DNA of 64,000 bases, from positions 62,001 to 126,000 of the forward strand of contig NZ_GL882606.1 in NCBI RefSeq assembly GCF_000195635.1. The letters run 5' to 3'. The notes beneath the pieces were generated by a model. That model searched no databases, was not told where the DNA came from, and saw only the letters and a program-made list of their open reading frames with translations. A program made the translations under genes and the position numbers. Below are positions 37,982 to 46,536 of this stretch, piece by piece; position 1 is the first letter of the stretch, and each line of letters begins with the position of its first letter. This stretch comes from Bacteroides fluxus YIT 12057. Its GTDB lineage: Bacteria; Bacteroidota; Bacteroidia; Bacteroidales; Bacteroidaceae.

Positions 37982-38332
37982 AACGGCTACAGATACATTT
38001 ATTAATTAAGCAAAACTTCTACGCATGCAAAATTGGCAATCTTATTTGAGAAAAACAAATGGCGTTTTTCTTGCATTTTTCTATAAAGTAATAAGCGCTT
38101 TACTTTCAATCACTTATCAAACAGCATAGAAAATACCCCTGATTGCTTACTGTTGCATTTGTCTAATGTCTTGATTTATAGTGATTATTATGCTGCTTTT
38201 AACTCTTTTTTATGGCTTGTGGCCTGAGAATGGAAACCCCTTTTTCATTCTCTAGATAGAGGTATTAAGCACTTTCCTTTCAATTTGTTTTTTCTGCTGT
38301 TTATTTAGACGTAATCTATATAATCACTTTTT
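37982..38332. other. Gene-free stretch upstream of dnaA
   Basis: AT-rich sequence of about 350 bases between divergent-free neighbours (both genes minus strand). I looked for clustered DnaA boxes (TTATNCACA on either strand) and AT-rich 13-mers and saw none, so there is no support for calling oriC. It presumably contains the dnaA promoter. Confidence 0.5.
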
Positions 38333-39226
38333 CTACTTGTCTTTTTTACCAAATAAAGAAAAATGGACATAGCGTTTCGGATGTGATTTTAAGTCTTCCA
38401 ATAAACTGGCAGCATTGGATGTCGTGGCGTTTAAATTATTATAAAGAGCCGGGTCATTGAATAAAAGTCCTATGGTATTGTTTTTACTGTTCAATTTGTC
38501 TGTAATCATTTTTACATTAGCCAATGTAGAATCTACTTTCTGCATGGCTGCAGCATAATCTATCTCTTTCAAATTGTTGGAAATGAGAATGAAATTGTCT
38601 CCTATGGTATTTAATTTACCTGTTAGCTGCGGGATATCGTTTTTCATAAGTACCTGCAATTGCTGGGTCGTAGCGGCCATGTTGGCTGTTAGCGCCTGTA
38701 CGTTATGCAGGGTGGCAGGAATGGAGGGGTCTGCAAGGATGGTGTTTAATGAAGCAAGGATGGAGTCTAATTTAGGCAACATCTGTTCCACTTGCGGCAT
38801 CATATTGGCTACTTTCTCCATCATTCCATTGTTGAGGGTACCGGGGATGGTATCGCCGACTTGGTATTTTTCATGCGGGTTGTTTACGAGCAATAAGTTC
38901 ATCTTGACACCGCCCAACATTTCAGCAGCTAGTTCGGCTGTACTGCCTTTGGGAATACGTAATTCCGGATCAATGTCAATTTCAGCGACCACCTTTCCCG
39001 GCTGGGTATAGTCGTAATACAAATCGCGCACGATACCTACACGGAAACCATCGGCAAAAACCGGGCTTGATTTAGTTAGCCCATTAACGTTCTGGAACTT
39101 CACGTAGAAATAACTGGAAGGCTTGAACATGTTGATACCTTTCAGGTAATTGATACCATATATTAAAATGCAGAGGGCGGCTATGCCTGCGATTCCTATT
39201 CTGACTTCTTTAGTGATATACTTCAT
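38333..39226 (-). CDS. MlaD/MCE-family lipid-transport protein
   Basis: A 297-residue periplasmic MCE protein anchored by one N-terminal helix (about residues 8-27, VRIGIAGIAALCILIYGINYL). The MCE domain (about residues 38-115) contains YVKFQNVNGLTKSSPVFADGFRVG. A long helical region rich in Thr and Leu follows. MCE proteins form rings that move phospholipids between membranes. Only this component is present; no MlaE/MlaF-type ABC genes are adjacent. It begins 14 bases after the amidase gene, suggesting cotranscription. Confidence 0.9.
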   Translation of the reverse strand: MKYITKEVRIGIAGIAALCILIYGINYLKGINMFKPSSYFYVKFQNVNGLTKSSPVFADGFRVGIVRDLYYDYTQPGKVVAEIDIDPELRIPKGSTAELAAEMLGGVKMNLLLVNNPHEKYQVGDTIPGTLNNGMMEKVANMMPQVEQMLPKLDSILASLNTILADPSIPATLHNVQALTANMAATTQQLQVLMKNDIPQLTGKLNTIGDNFILISNNLKEIDYAAAMQKVDSTLANVKMITDKLNSKNNTIGLLFNDPALYNNLNATTSNAASLLEDLKSHPKRYVHFSLFGKKDK

Positions 39227-39240
39227 GATATATTTTGTTG

Positions 39241-40473
39241 TTATTTGTTTCTATTCTTTTTAAATTCGTTGATGGCTGCATGGATATTGGTCTTTTCACC
39301 GTTCTTGAATGCTATGATAAAAGCATCTTTGAATTGTGTAGTGATGCTGCGCTTGGTTCGTAATACTTTGTTATAATCAGGTGAAGCACCATAAGTATAT
39401 TTATAGATTCCATCTTCTTTGTAGTAATCAACGCCTTTCAGACCTTTCAGCCTTTTGTCGTTTTTGGCTAAAGGACGGGAAGAGGTGAGGATTTGTATTT
39501 TAAACACAATATCGCTTGGTCCTGTTTGGGCAACGGCGTCCTTTTCGTTTTTGGGAGGACGTTGCACTTCCGGTTTTGGCTCTTCCAGGGAACCCCTTTC
39601 TTTTTCAACTTTGGAGGCTGGAGAGTTGGCGGTTTCAGCAGGAACAGGTACTTCTTCCGGCGTTATGGTGTTGCTGCTTCCGTTTAGGCGAATTTCCTGT
39701 TCACGCTTGTAAGTCAGGAATGCACGAAAAATACCGTTGGCGAGGGAAGCTGTTCCGTTTTCTGTATTCAAGTAGCGTTCCTCTTCCGGAGTAGAAATAA
39801 ATCCAAGTTCCACTAATATACTAGGCATGGCGCTGGCTTTCAGTACAAGGAAACCTGCTTGATGCACGCCGCGGTCTGCACGTTTGCAGGTGTTACGGAA
39901 ATGTTTTTGTACAAGCGAAGCCAGATGTACACTTTGGGACATGTACTTGTCCTGCATGAATTCAAAGATGATGTATGATTCCGCTGAGTTAGGATTGAAT
40001 CCGGCATAGCGCGTCTTATAGTCGCTTTCATATAAAATAACAGAATTTTCACGCTTGGCTACCTCTAGGTTGGCATCTGATTTAGCAAGACCCAATGTCC
40101 AGGTTGAGGCACCTTTGGCTGTTCTGTTGTTGGCCAATGCGTTGGTATGTATAGAGATAAATAAATCAGCCTTGGCATTGTTGGCTATTTCTGCACGCCG
40201 GTCAAGCGGAATGAAAATATCTCTGTCACGGGTATAAACAACTTTCACATCCGGACAGTTGTTTTTGATCAATTTGCCGAGTTTTAGTGCTACATTCAGA
40301 TTTATGTTTTTTTCTTTGGAGATTTTGCCAATAGCGCCGGGGTCATGTCCGCCGTGTCCGGCGTCAATAACGACAATAAAGTCTTTTGCTTCAGCGCTGC
40401 CGATACAGAAAGGAAAGACAAGCAGCCCTAAGCATACACTGATGTATAATATGTAGCGTCTATATAGTTTCAT
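39241..40473 (-). CDS. N-acetylmuramoyl-L-alanine amidase (Amidase_3) with C-terminal SPOR-like region
   Basis: A 410-residue periplasmic peptidoglycan amidase of the AmiC type, which cuts MurNAc-L-Ala bonds during cell separation. Signal peptide YILYISVCLGLLVFPFCIGSAEA. The zinc-binding catalytic domain (about residues 33-245) shows VIDAGHGGHDPGA, ISIHTNA and VELGFISTPEEERYL. A Pro/Glu-rich linker leads to a C-terminal part (about residues 320-400, VFKIQILTSSRPL) resembling a SPOR peptidoglycan-binding domain. It is first in an operon with mlaD. Confidence 0.93.
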   Translation of the reverse strand: MKLYRRYILYISVCLGLLVFPFCIGSAEAKDFIVVIDAGHGGHDPGAIGKISKEKNINLNVALKLGKLIKNNCPDVKVVYTRDRDIFIPLDRRAEIANNAKADLFISIHTNALANNRTAKGASTWTLGLAKSDANLEVAKRENSVILYESDYKTRYAGFNPNSAESYIIFEFMQDKYMSQSVHLASLVQKHFRNTCKRADRGVHQAGFLVLKASAMPSILVELGFISTPEEERYLNTENGTASLANGIFRAFLTYKREQEIRLNGSSNTITPEEVPVPAETANSPASKVEKERGSLEEPKPEVQRPPKNEKDAVAQTGPSDIVFKIQILTSSRPLAKNDKRLKGLKGVDYYKEDGIYKYTYGASPDYNKVLRTKRSITTQFKDAFIIAFKNGEKTNIHAAINEFKKNRNK

Positions 40474-40486
40474 ATAAAAATTGTTG

Positions 40487-40494
40487 CAAATGTA
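40487..40494 (-). promoter_or_regulatory. Predicted -7 element for the amidase-MlaD operon
   Basis: TACATTTG on the minus strand, 14 bases before the amidase ATG. Confidence 0.5.
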
Positions 40495-40602
40495 GTGGAA
40501 ATTTATAGAAAACTCATACTTTGCCTTTAAGTTTTGTACTTTTTGCGTTCTTTTTCGTTGGATTTAGTTTTTATTTCTTTATTCTTTTTCTGATAATATC
40601 CG

Positions 40603-40610
40603 TACCTTTG
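40603..40610 (+). promoter_or_regulatory. Predicted -7 element for the BASS transporter
   Basis: TACCTTTG, 20 bases before the ATG. Confidence 0.6.
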
Positions 40611-40630
40611 CAGTGGTATTAAAAAAATAG

Positions 40631-41590
40631 ATGGGTATGATTCTTCGTTTTTTGAAGAACTGGACATTGCCTTTCGCAATGATTGCCGGCACTTTAGGAT
40701 ATTTCTTTTTGGCAAAGGTCTCTTTTTTATCTCCTGCCAAACCCTATATAAATGGACTGGTTTCTTTTTTGACTCCGACTCTGATTTTTGCTCAATTACT
40801 GCTTACTTTCTGTAAGATGGAAGTACGTGATTTGAAACCGAAATACTGGCATGGGTGGCTGTTGATGTTTCAGACATTTTCCTGTCTGATAGTGGCAGCG
40901 TTATTGGTATTTTGTCCCATGGAAGAAACTTATCGGGAAATTTTTGAAGCAGCAATGGTTTGTCTTGTCTGCCCTACTGCAACTGCAGCAGCAGTCATTA
41001 CCGGTAAATTGGGGGGAAGTGCATCAAGCCTGACTACCTATACTTTGTTATCTAATTTTTTGGCGGCACTAATTGTCCCGTTGGTATTTCCCTTAGTGGA
41101 ACCGAATGCGGATCTTACCTTTTTCATCGCTTTTTTGAAGATATTAAGTAAGGTATTCCCTCTATTGTTATTTCCATTCTTTTTGGCTTGCTTCTTACGT
41201 GTATTTGCACCCAAGGTTCACCGTTTTTTAGTAGGTTTTCATGATGCTGCTTTTTATTTGTGGGCTGTGGCGCTTGCCATTGTTTCGGGACAGACTGTAC
41301 GTTCATTGGTGAATAGTGAGGCTCCTGTTTTTGTAGAAGTGTTGATTGCTTTGGCCGGGTTAGTAACTTGTTGCATACAATTTTATTTAGGAAAAAGGAT
41401 AGGAGGGCATTATAAGGAACGCATTAGCGGTGGACAGGCGTTGGGGCAAAAAAATACGGTGCTTGCCATTTGGATGGCATATACTTATCTCAATCCTTTG
41501 TCTGCTGTAGGACCTGGCTCTTATGTGTTATGGCAAAACATAATTAACTCGTGGCAGTTGTGGAAAAAGAGAAAGAATGAGTGTCAATAA
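40631..41590 (+). CDS. BASS-family (bile acid:sodium symporter-like) transporter
   Basis: A 319-residue inner-membrane protein with about nine or ten hydrophobic helices, starting MILRFLKNWTLPFAMIAGTLGYFFL. The crossover region CPTATAAAVITGKLGGSAS and the paired-repeat layout resemble bile-acid/arsenite-type BASS transporters. Substrate is not predictable; bacterial members carry organic anions or unknown solutes. ATG 40631 and an in-frame ATG two codons later are both possible. It is monocistronic and followed by tandem repeats. Confidence 0.75.
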   Translation: MGMILRFLKNWTLPFAMIAGTLGYFFLAKVSFLSPAKPYINGLVSFLTPTLIFAQLLLTFCKMEVRDLKPKYWHGWLLMFQTFSCLIVAALLVFCPMEETYREIFEAAMVCLVCPTATAAAVITGKLGGSASSLTTYTLLSNFLAALIVPLVFPLVEPNADLTFFIAFLKILSKVFPLLLFPFFLACFLRVFAPKVHRFLVGFHDAAFYLWAVALAIVSGQTVRSLVNSEAPVFVEVLIALAGLVTCCIQFYLGKRIGGHYKERISGGQALGQKNTVLAIWMAYTYLNPLSAVGPGSYVLWQNIINSWQLWKKRKNECQ

Positions 41591-41662
41591 GCCAAACGCT
41601 TTGTTTCGCTATGGCAAACACTTTGTTTCCCTTAGGCAAACAGTTTGTTCAGATAAGCCGAA
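41591..41662 (+). repeat. 22-bp tandem repeat, three copies plus a degenerate fourth
   Basis: Copies start at 41591, 41613 and 41635, each of the form G-S-CAAAC-R-CTTTGTTTC plus five variable bases. The series decays from 41657. The array begins just after the transporter stop. A 61-codon frame crosses it (41581-41766) but looks like a by-product of the repeats, so it is not called. Confidence 0.8.
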
Positions 41663-41778
41663 TAATCCGTTTTGTTGATTTCGGTGAAGAGGGAGACCGG
41701 ACGTTATTTGTAGGAATGAATGTAGATGGCTGCGATACTATCTCGCAGAAAGGGTATGACGGATAGGGCGGTTATGGC

Positions 41779-42729
41779 CTAATGCTGGTCATATCCCAAT
41801 TTTGTTTCATTATAATCTGATGCGATATAAGTTGGCCTGCCCTTGGTTTCTTTGAAGATACGTCCTATATATTCACCTATCACACCTAATGAGAAGAGCT
41901 GGATACCGCCCAGAAAAAGAATAACGACAATCAATGTCGGGAAACCGGCGGCTTGGTCACCGTATAATATTGTTTTAATCAAGAAATAGATGGCGTAAAT
42001 GAAACTGGAAAAAGAAACCAATACGCCGCATACGGTAGCTATGCGCAACGGGGCGGTTGAAGAGGATGTGATTCCTTCGATGGCGAGATTCAGCAACTTG
42101 AAGAAACTCCATGAAGAATGTCCGGCCAAACGATCTCCCCGGTCAAATTCAATCCCCTTTTTCTTGTAGCCAATCCAGCAAAACAGTCCTTTCGTATAAC
42201 GCTCGTGTTCACGTAAATTGCGGAGAGACAGTACACAACGTCTGTCTAACAAACGAAAGTCTCCTACATTCGGTAAGATGTCTATCCGGCTCATTTTCTG
42301 GAGTATCTTATAAAAGGCAAGAGATAACCGGCGTCTCAACCAGCTTTCTTCACCGCGGTTACGACGTTTGGCATAAATGTCATCGTACCCCTCTTCCCAG
42401 TATTGCAACATCTGATCTACCAGTTCGGGAGGGTCTTGCAGATCGGCATCCATTACTACACAGCAGTCTCCTGTGGTATAGTCGAAACCAGCCAGCATAG
42501 CGATTTCCTTGCCAAAATTGCGGGATAGGTTTACATAGTTAACCCGTTGGTCTGCTTGCCGTAACCGATGAAGGCAATCCAAGGTTCCGTCACAGCTTCC
42601 GTCATTGATGAACAGGATTTCCCATTCATACATATCATTTCGATTGATGAGTTCTATTAGACGTCCATAGAGCGAAGGAAGCATGGCTTCTTCATTGTAA
42701 ACAGGGATTAATAGGGTTACTTTCTTCAT
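41779..42729 (-). CDS. GtrB/ArnC-like polyprenyl-phosphate glycosyltransferase
   Basis: A 316-residue GT2 enzyme with two C-terminal membrane helices (about residues 235-260 and 270-295). It transfers a sugar from a nucleotide donor to undecaprenyl phosphate on the cytoplasmic face. Motifs are LLIPVYNEE at the start, INDGSCDGT, VVMDADLQDPPEL (DxD) and the later KGLFCWIGYKKKGIEF. It sits 78 bases downstream of a GtrA-like gene on the same strand, the classic pair for making and flipping lipid-linked sugars. The sugar is unknown. Confidence 0.92.
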   Translation of the reverse strand: MKKVTLLIPVYNEEAMLPSLYGRLIELINRNDMYEWEILFINDGSCDGTLDCLHRLRQADQRVNYVNLSRNFGKEIAMLAGFDYTTGDCCVVMDADLQDPPELVDQMLQYWEEGYDDIYAKRRNRGEESWLRRRLSLAFYKILQKMSRIDILPNVGDFRLLDRRCVLSLRNLREHERYTKGLFCWIGYKKKGIEFDRGDRLAGHSSWSFFKLLNLAIEGITSSSTAPLRIATVCGVLVSFSSFIYAIYFLIKTILYGDQAAGFPTLIVVILFLGGIQLFSLGVIGEYIGRIFKETKGRPTYIASDYNETKLGYDQH

Positions 42730-42757
42730 TATAATTAGGTGTCTGGCAAATACTTCG

Positions 42758-42765
42758 CAAATATA
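42758..42765 (-). promoter_or_regulatory. Predicted -7 element for the GtrB-like gene
   Basis: TATATTTG on the minus strand, 29 bases before the ATG, between the two genes. The GtrB-like gene may therefore have its own promoter. Confidence 0.5.
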
Positions 42766-42806
42766 TTACTTTTGCCGCAGTTTAGGATTATTTTAGCATA
42801 AAATAG

Positions 42807-43190
42807 TCAAACGTTTCTCTTAAATACAAATCTGACCAATAAAAAGTTGACAGGAATAGCTATTGCGAATACGGGAACGGGTGCCAGGGGCTTGGAAATG
42901 CCTGTCCATAAAAAGAAATTCAGCAATCCCATGTGCAGGAGATAATTGAACAAATGTGCTCCGCCAAAGCCAAAAGCCTTTTTCCAGGAGGGCTTTTGGT
43001 TGAAAGTGAAATAGGCAGTCAGATAAAAGTTGGCAAAAAAACTAAGAATGTAACCTAAAGTATAAGCTATGTTTACATTGATAATCCATTGCAACGAAAA
43101 GTATATTCCGTAATGAAAGATGGTGGCAATGATCCCCACCATGACAAAACGGATAAATTCCGGTAATTGTTTCAATTTCTTTAGTTCCAT
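42807..43190 (-). CDS. GtrA-like membrane protein
   Basis: A 127-residue protein with four predicted membrane helices and the family start FIRFVMVGIIATIFHYGIYFSL. GtrA proteins are thought to flip polyprenyl-linked sugars across the inner membrane or assist the flippase. Here it is upstream of the GtrB-like gene on the same strand. The basic end FVFKRNV is typical. Confidence 0.9.
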   Translation of the reverse strand: MELKKLKQLPEFIRFVMVGIIATIFHYGIYFSLQWIINVNIAYTLGYILSFFANFYLTAYFTFNQKPSWKKAFGFGGAHLFNYLLHMGLLNFFLWTGISKPLAPVPVFAIAIPVNFLLVRFVFKRNV

Positions 43191-43209
43191 GGATTATTTG
43201 TTGAGGCGG

Positions 43210-43217
43210 CAAAGTTA
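43210..43217 (-). promoter_or_regulatory. Predicted -7 element for the GtrA-like gene
   Basis: TAACTTTG on the minus strand, 20 bases before the ATG. Confidence 0.5.
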
Positions 43218-43280
43218 GGTATTGTTGCGGAATAATTTGTATGGAGTGATTTTGTTTTTAGTTAAAAGATAGAATTAAGT

Positions 43281-43311
43281 ATTGATTAACCTCTCTTTTA
43301 TATTATATTTG
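43281..43311 (+). promoter_or_regulatory. Promoter of the second ECF sigma gene
   Basis: ATTG at 43281-43284, a 19-base spacer, then TATATTTG at 43304-43311. Initiation near 43318 rules out the frame's early ATG-less start and favours ATG 43369. Confidence 0.55.
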
Positions 43312-43368
43312 CGCTCGACTTATTCTTTAAACAAACATAATAATATATGTAAAGCATTAATTGTTTTA

Positions 43369-43953
43369 ATGATGAATATGGTTAATGGGACTATTCTTGT
43401 GGGTAAATCTAATCGGTTGAATCTAGAAAAATATTATCAGTTATATTATAAAAAGGCATATTTGTTTGCTAAGTCATATGTGCGCGATCAATATGTCGCC
43501 GAGGATATTGCGTCCGATGCTTTAGTGAAGCTTTGGGTAATAATGGGAGAGAATGAAATTCGTCATCCTCTTACCTTTTTATTGTCTATTGTAAAGAATA
43601 AGTCTATTGATTTTTTACGGCATGAAGTCATTCGTCAGGAAGCTTTAGCCAATATGTCTGATGTTGGCATGGGAGGGAGGAATGCTAGGATTTCAGCTTT
43701 GGGGTCTTGTGAGCCTGAGAATATTTATTCGAAAGAAATAGAGTATATCATCCGTGATACCTTAAATGCCCTGCCTGACAGGACGCGTAATGTGTTTTTG
43801 ATGAGCCGTTATCAGAATCTGCCTAAAGGGGAAATCGCTAAAAGATTGAATTTTACATCTAAAGGTGTGGAATATCATATAATTAAGGCTTTAAAAAGCT
43901 TGCGTGTAAATTTGAAAGACTATCTTCCCGTCTTATGCTTATTCTTTTTGTGA
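43369..43953 (+). CDS. ECF-type RNA polymerase sigma factor (second copy)
   Basis: A 194-residue Bacteroidetes-type ECF sigma. Region 2 is AYLFAKSYVRDQYVAEDIASDALVKLW with IVKNKSIDFLRHE. Region 4 is LPDRTRNVFLMSRYQNLPKGEIAKRLNFTSKGVEYHIIKAL. The tail KDYLPVLCLFFL is hydrophobic. It closely parallels the sigma at 8,287, including MSRY and KGVE-HI. Two other ATGs lie 3 and 9 bases downstream of 43369. No FecR or SusC gene is adjacent; it stands alone between gtrA and a GT39 gene, so its regulator and target are unknown. Confidence 0.9.
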   Translation: MMNMVNGTILVGKSNRLNLEKYYQLYYKKAYLFAKSYVRDQYVAEDIASDALVKLWVIMGENEIRHPLTFLLSIVKNKSIDFLRHEVIRQEALANMSDVGMGGRNARISALGSCEPENIYSKEIEYIIRDTLNALPDRTRNVFLMSRYQNLPKGEIAKRLNFTSKGVEYHIIKALKSLRVNLKDYLPVLCLFFL

Positions 43954-44106
43954 GCATTCTTTATGTCTCTTCGGATATGGTATGATATGACATTGGGCCT
44001 TTTATTTGATAAAGAATTAAATCGGAATCTCCCAGTATCAAAAGAAAACAGGAATCGATATTGCCAGATAGTTAATTAAAGGCTCTAATAATCCGTTTTT
44101 TATTCC

Positions 44107-44114
44107 TATTTTTG
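44107..44114 (+). promoter_or_regulatory. Predicted -7 element for the GT39 gene
   Basis: TATTTTTG, 36 bases before the ATG. Confidence 0.5.
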
Positions 44115-44149
44115 CAGACTGAAAGTATAAATAAAAAACGAATAGATAT

Positions 44150-45877
44150 ATGTCAGACAGAAAGAAGGCGTTCTGGTTTATTGCACTGTTGAGTGTACTT
44201 GTGATTATCCCTTTTTTGGGGGAGACTATTTTTTATTCCAAAGGAGAACCCCGTGAAGCGATTGTAGCGGTATCTATGTTGGATAGTGGCAATTGGATAC
44301 TTCCCTTGAACTATGGAACGGATATGGCTTATAAGCCTCCTTTCCTTTATTGGTCAATAGCTGCTTTTTCTGCCATTTTGGGAGGGGTGACGGAATTTTC
44401 GTCCCGGCTTCCGTCTGCTGTTTCTTTTTTAGTTATGCAGTTGGTGTTTTTTGCATTCGTTGCCAAACGTAAAGATGTAAAAACTGCTGTTCTTACTTCC
44501 GTTCTTCTTTTATCTTCTTTTGAGGTGCATCGTGCGGCAGTTGCTTGTCGGTTGGACATGCTGCAGGTGTCGTTGATTGTTATTTCGCTCTGTCTGTTGT
44601 ATCGATGGGATGAAAAGGAATGCCGGGGAATTCCTTGGCTGGCAGTTGTTTTAATGGGATGTGCTTCACTGACTAAAGGGCCGGTAGGCTCTATTTTCCC
44701 TTGTTTGGTCATCGGCGTTTTTCAATTGATGCGTGGCCGGTCGTTCGCCAAAACGTTTTTTTCGTTGGCGGGGATTGGATTGCTTTCGCTTGTACCATTG
44801 GGAATGTGGTTTTGGGCGGCTTACCAACAAGGAGGAAAAGAGTTCTCAGATTTAATGCTTGAGGAGAATACCGGACGTTTTTTCCATAAAATGTCCTATG
44901 AATCCCATGAAAATCCCATTTGGTATAATTTTTTAACGTTGATTTGGGGGTGGATACCTTGGACGTTGGTTTTGCTTATTTCCTTATTTGGGTTGAAATG
45001 GAAGACTATGAGTTGCTTGCCACAAGGTGAGGGGCTTGTGCAAAGGTTGGGGAAGGCATGGACGGCTTTCCGTAATCAGTCTCCGGTGCAACTGTTTACT
45101 TGGTTGGTCATTCTGATTATTTTTATTTTCTATTGTATCCCCAAGAGTAAGCGGAGCGTTTACTTATTACCTATCTATCCATTTATGGCAGTGATGATTG
45201 CTGAATATTTGTTGGCTTTGGTGCAGCGTGGCGCAAAAGTCTTTAAAATTTGCTCGGTTATTTTTGCCTCTTTGGGACTATTGTTGACGATTGTATTTAT
45301 AGCGGTCCGCTGCGGTCTGATTCCTGACAGTGTATGGGGAACGGGACGTCATTCCGCTGAAAATATAGCTTTTATGCATGCACTGGAAGACGTGTCATTG
45401 TCCGTGCCTCAGTGGCTGTTGGTTGCGCTTCCTGTCATTGCGGCTGTATGTGCCTTGCGCCTGGTCGTTAAGCATGCCGACACCCGTTCTCTGTTGTATG
45501 GTATTGCAGGTTGTATGCTTTGTCTGTTTGTTGCGTTGGACGGTGTCTATCAGCCTACTGTATTGGCTGTGAAATCGGATAAGAATTTGGCGGATAGAGT
45601 CAATACATATATTCCGGAGGGTACGGTTTATTCTTATTCGGATATGAGCTTTTATTGTGCCAATTATTATTTGAATGATCGGATGCGGCATATTGAAAAA
45701 GAAAAACCGGCCGGTGAAGGGTATCTGCTGGTTCCGGAAAGACTGGAAGAAGAGATGCTGGAAGAATTGGGCAAGGCATATCAACTGGAAAAAGTATTCC
45801 GTACGGAAAGGCGCAGTTGTGATATACGTGACGAGATTTGCCTGTATAAGTTCAGAAAAATGGAAACAGGTAATTGA
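44150..45877 (+). CDS. ArnT-like GT39 glycosyltransferase
   Basis: A 575-residue inner-membrane enzyme with 11-13 hydrophobic helices. It uses a polyprenyl-phosphate sugar donor to glycosylate lipid A or another periplasmic acceptor. The first periplasmic loop carries the acidic catalytic motif FYSKGEPREAIVA. MAYKPPFLYWSIAAF and SLTKGPVG also match the PMT/ArnT family. The C-terminal 110 residues form a soluble domain (DKNLADRVNTYIPEGTVYSYSD). The nearby GtrB and GtrA homologs could supply its donor. It is followed 43 bases later by an HD gene. Confidence 0.9.
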   Translation: MSDRKKAFWFIALLSVLVIIPFLGETIFYSKGEPREAIVAVSMLDSGNWILPLNYGTDMAYKPPFLYWSIAAFSAILGGVTEFSSRLPSAVSFLVMQLVFFAFVAKRKDVKTAVLTSVLLLSSFEVHRAAVACRLDMLQVSLIVISLCLLYRWDEKECRGIPWLAVVLMGCASLTKGPVGSIFPCLVIGVFQLMRGRSFAKTFFSLAGIGLLSLVPLGMWFWAAYQQGGKEFSDLMLEENTGRFFHKMSYESHENPIWYNFLTLIWGWIPWTLVLLISLFGLKWKTMSCLPQGEGLVQRLGKAWTAFRNQSPVQLFTWLVILIIFIFYCIPKSKRSVYLLPIYPFMAVMIAEYLLALVQRGAKVFKICSVIFASLGLLLTIVFIAVRCGLIPDSVWGTGRHSAENIAFMHALEDVSLSVPQWLLVALPVIAAVCALRLVVKHADTRSLLYGIAGCMLCLFVALDGVYQPTVLAVKSDKNLADRVNTYIPEGTVYSYSDMSFYCANYYLNDRMRHIEKEKPAGEGYLLVPERLEEEMLEELGKAYQLEKVFRTERRSCDIRDEICLYKFRKMETGN

Positions 45878-45919
45878 CACTTGGTTTTCGGACATAAAGA
45901 ATAACTTAAAATTAGTGAA

Positions 45920-46456
45920 GTGAATCCAATAGAAATCATTAATAAATATTATCCGGAGGAGAACGAACTGAAATATATTCTGTTAGTCCATAGCCGTTCC
46001 GTCGCGGATAAATCTTTGTGGATTGCCGACAAGCATCCGGAACTGTCTCTGGATAAGGACTTCTTGTATGAGGCAGCCATGCTGCACGACCTTGGTATTT
46101 TTCTAACAGATGCCGAAGGTATTCGTTGTTTCGGTGACAAGCCGTATATCTGCCACGGGTATTTAGGAGCGGATTTGATGCGTAATGAAGGTTATCCGCG
46201 CCATGCATTGGTTTGTGAGCGCCATACAGGAGCGGGGCTTTCTTTGGAAGAGATTCTTGCGCAGCAATTACCGGTACCGCATCGTGAAATGGTTCCGGTC
46301 AGTCTGGAAGAACAGGTTATCTGTTTTGCCGATAAGTTCTATTCGAAGACACGTTTGGATAAAGAAAAAACAGTGGAGAAAGCTCGAAAGAGCCTGGAAC
46401 GTTATGGTGCAGCGGGGTTGCGACGTTTTGACTGTTGGTGCGAACATCTCTTGTAG
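45920..46456 (+). CDS. HD-domain phosphohydrolase
   Basis: A 178-residue protein with an HD metal-binding domain: a first His in LVHSRSVADK, HDLGIF as the HD doublet, and later SLEEQVICFADKFYSK. HD proteins of this size hydrolyse phosphomonoesters or nucleotides. The substrate is not predictable. It starts with GTG at 45920 and may be cotranscribed with the GT39 gene. The frame looks intact. Confidence 0.85.
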   Translation: MNPIEIINKYYPEENELKYILLVHSRSVADKSLWIADKHPELSLDKDFLYEAAMLHDLGIFLTDAEGIRCFGDKPYICHGYLGADLMRNEGYPRHALVCERHTGAGLSLEEILAQQLPVPHREMVPVSLEEQVICFADKFYSKTRLDKEKTVEKARKSLERYGAAGLRRFDCWCEHLL

Positions 46457-46501
46457 CAATCTAAATTTCTTTAAAAAGGGAAATTATCCGTATAAATTAC
46501 G

Positions 46502-46509
46502 TACTTTTG
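46502..46509 (+). promoter_or_regulatory. Predicted -7 element for the LptD-like gene
   Basis: TACTTTTG, 28 bases before the ATG. Confidence 0.55.
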
Positions 46510-46536
46510 CCCCTTCAAGCGTAAACTATAAAGTTA

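Noticed and set aside
37982..38332. oriC candidate beside dnaA
   Set aside because: No cluster of DnaA boxes or AT-rich 13-mers was found; Bacteroidetes often have the origin away from dnaA.
41581..41766. 61-codon frame after the transporter
   Set aside because: It overlaps the stop of the transporter and runs through the tandem repeats; no independent start signal or homology-like motif.
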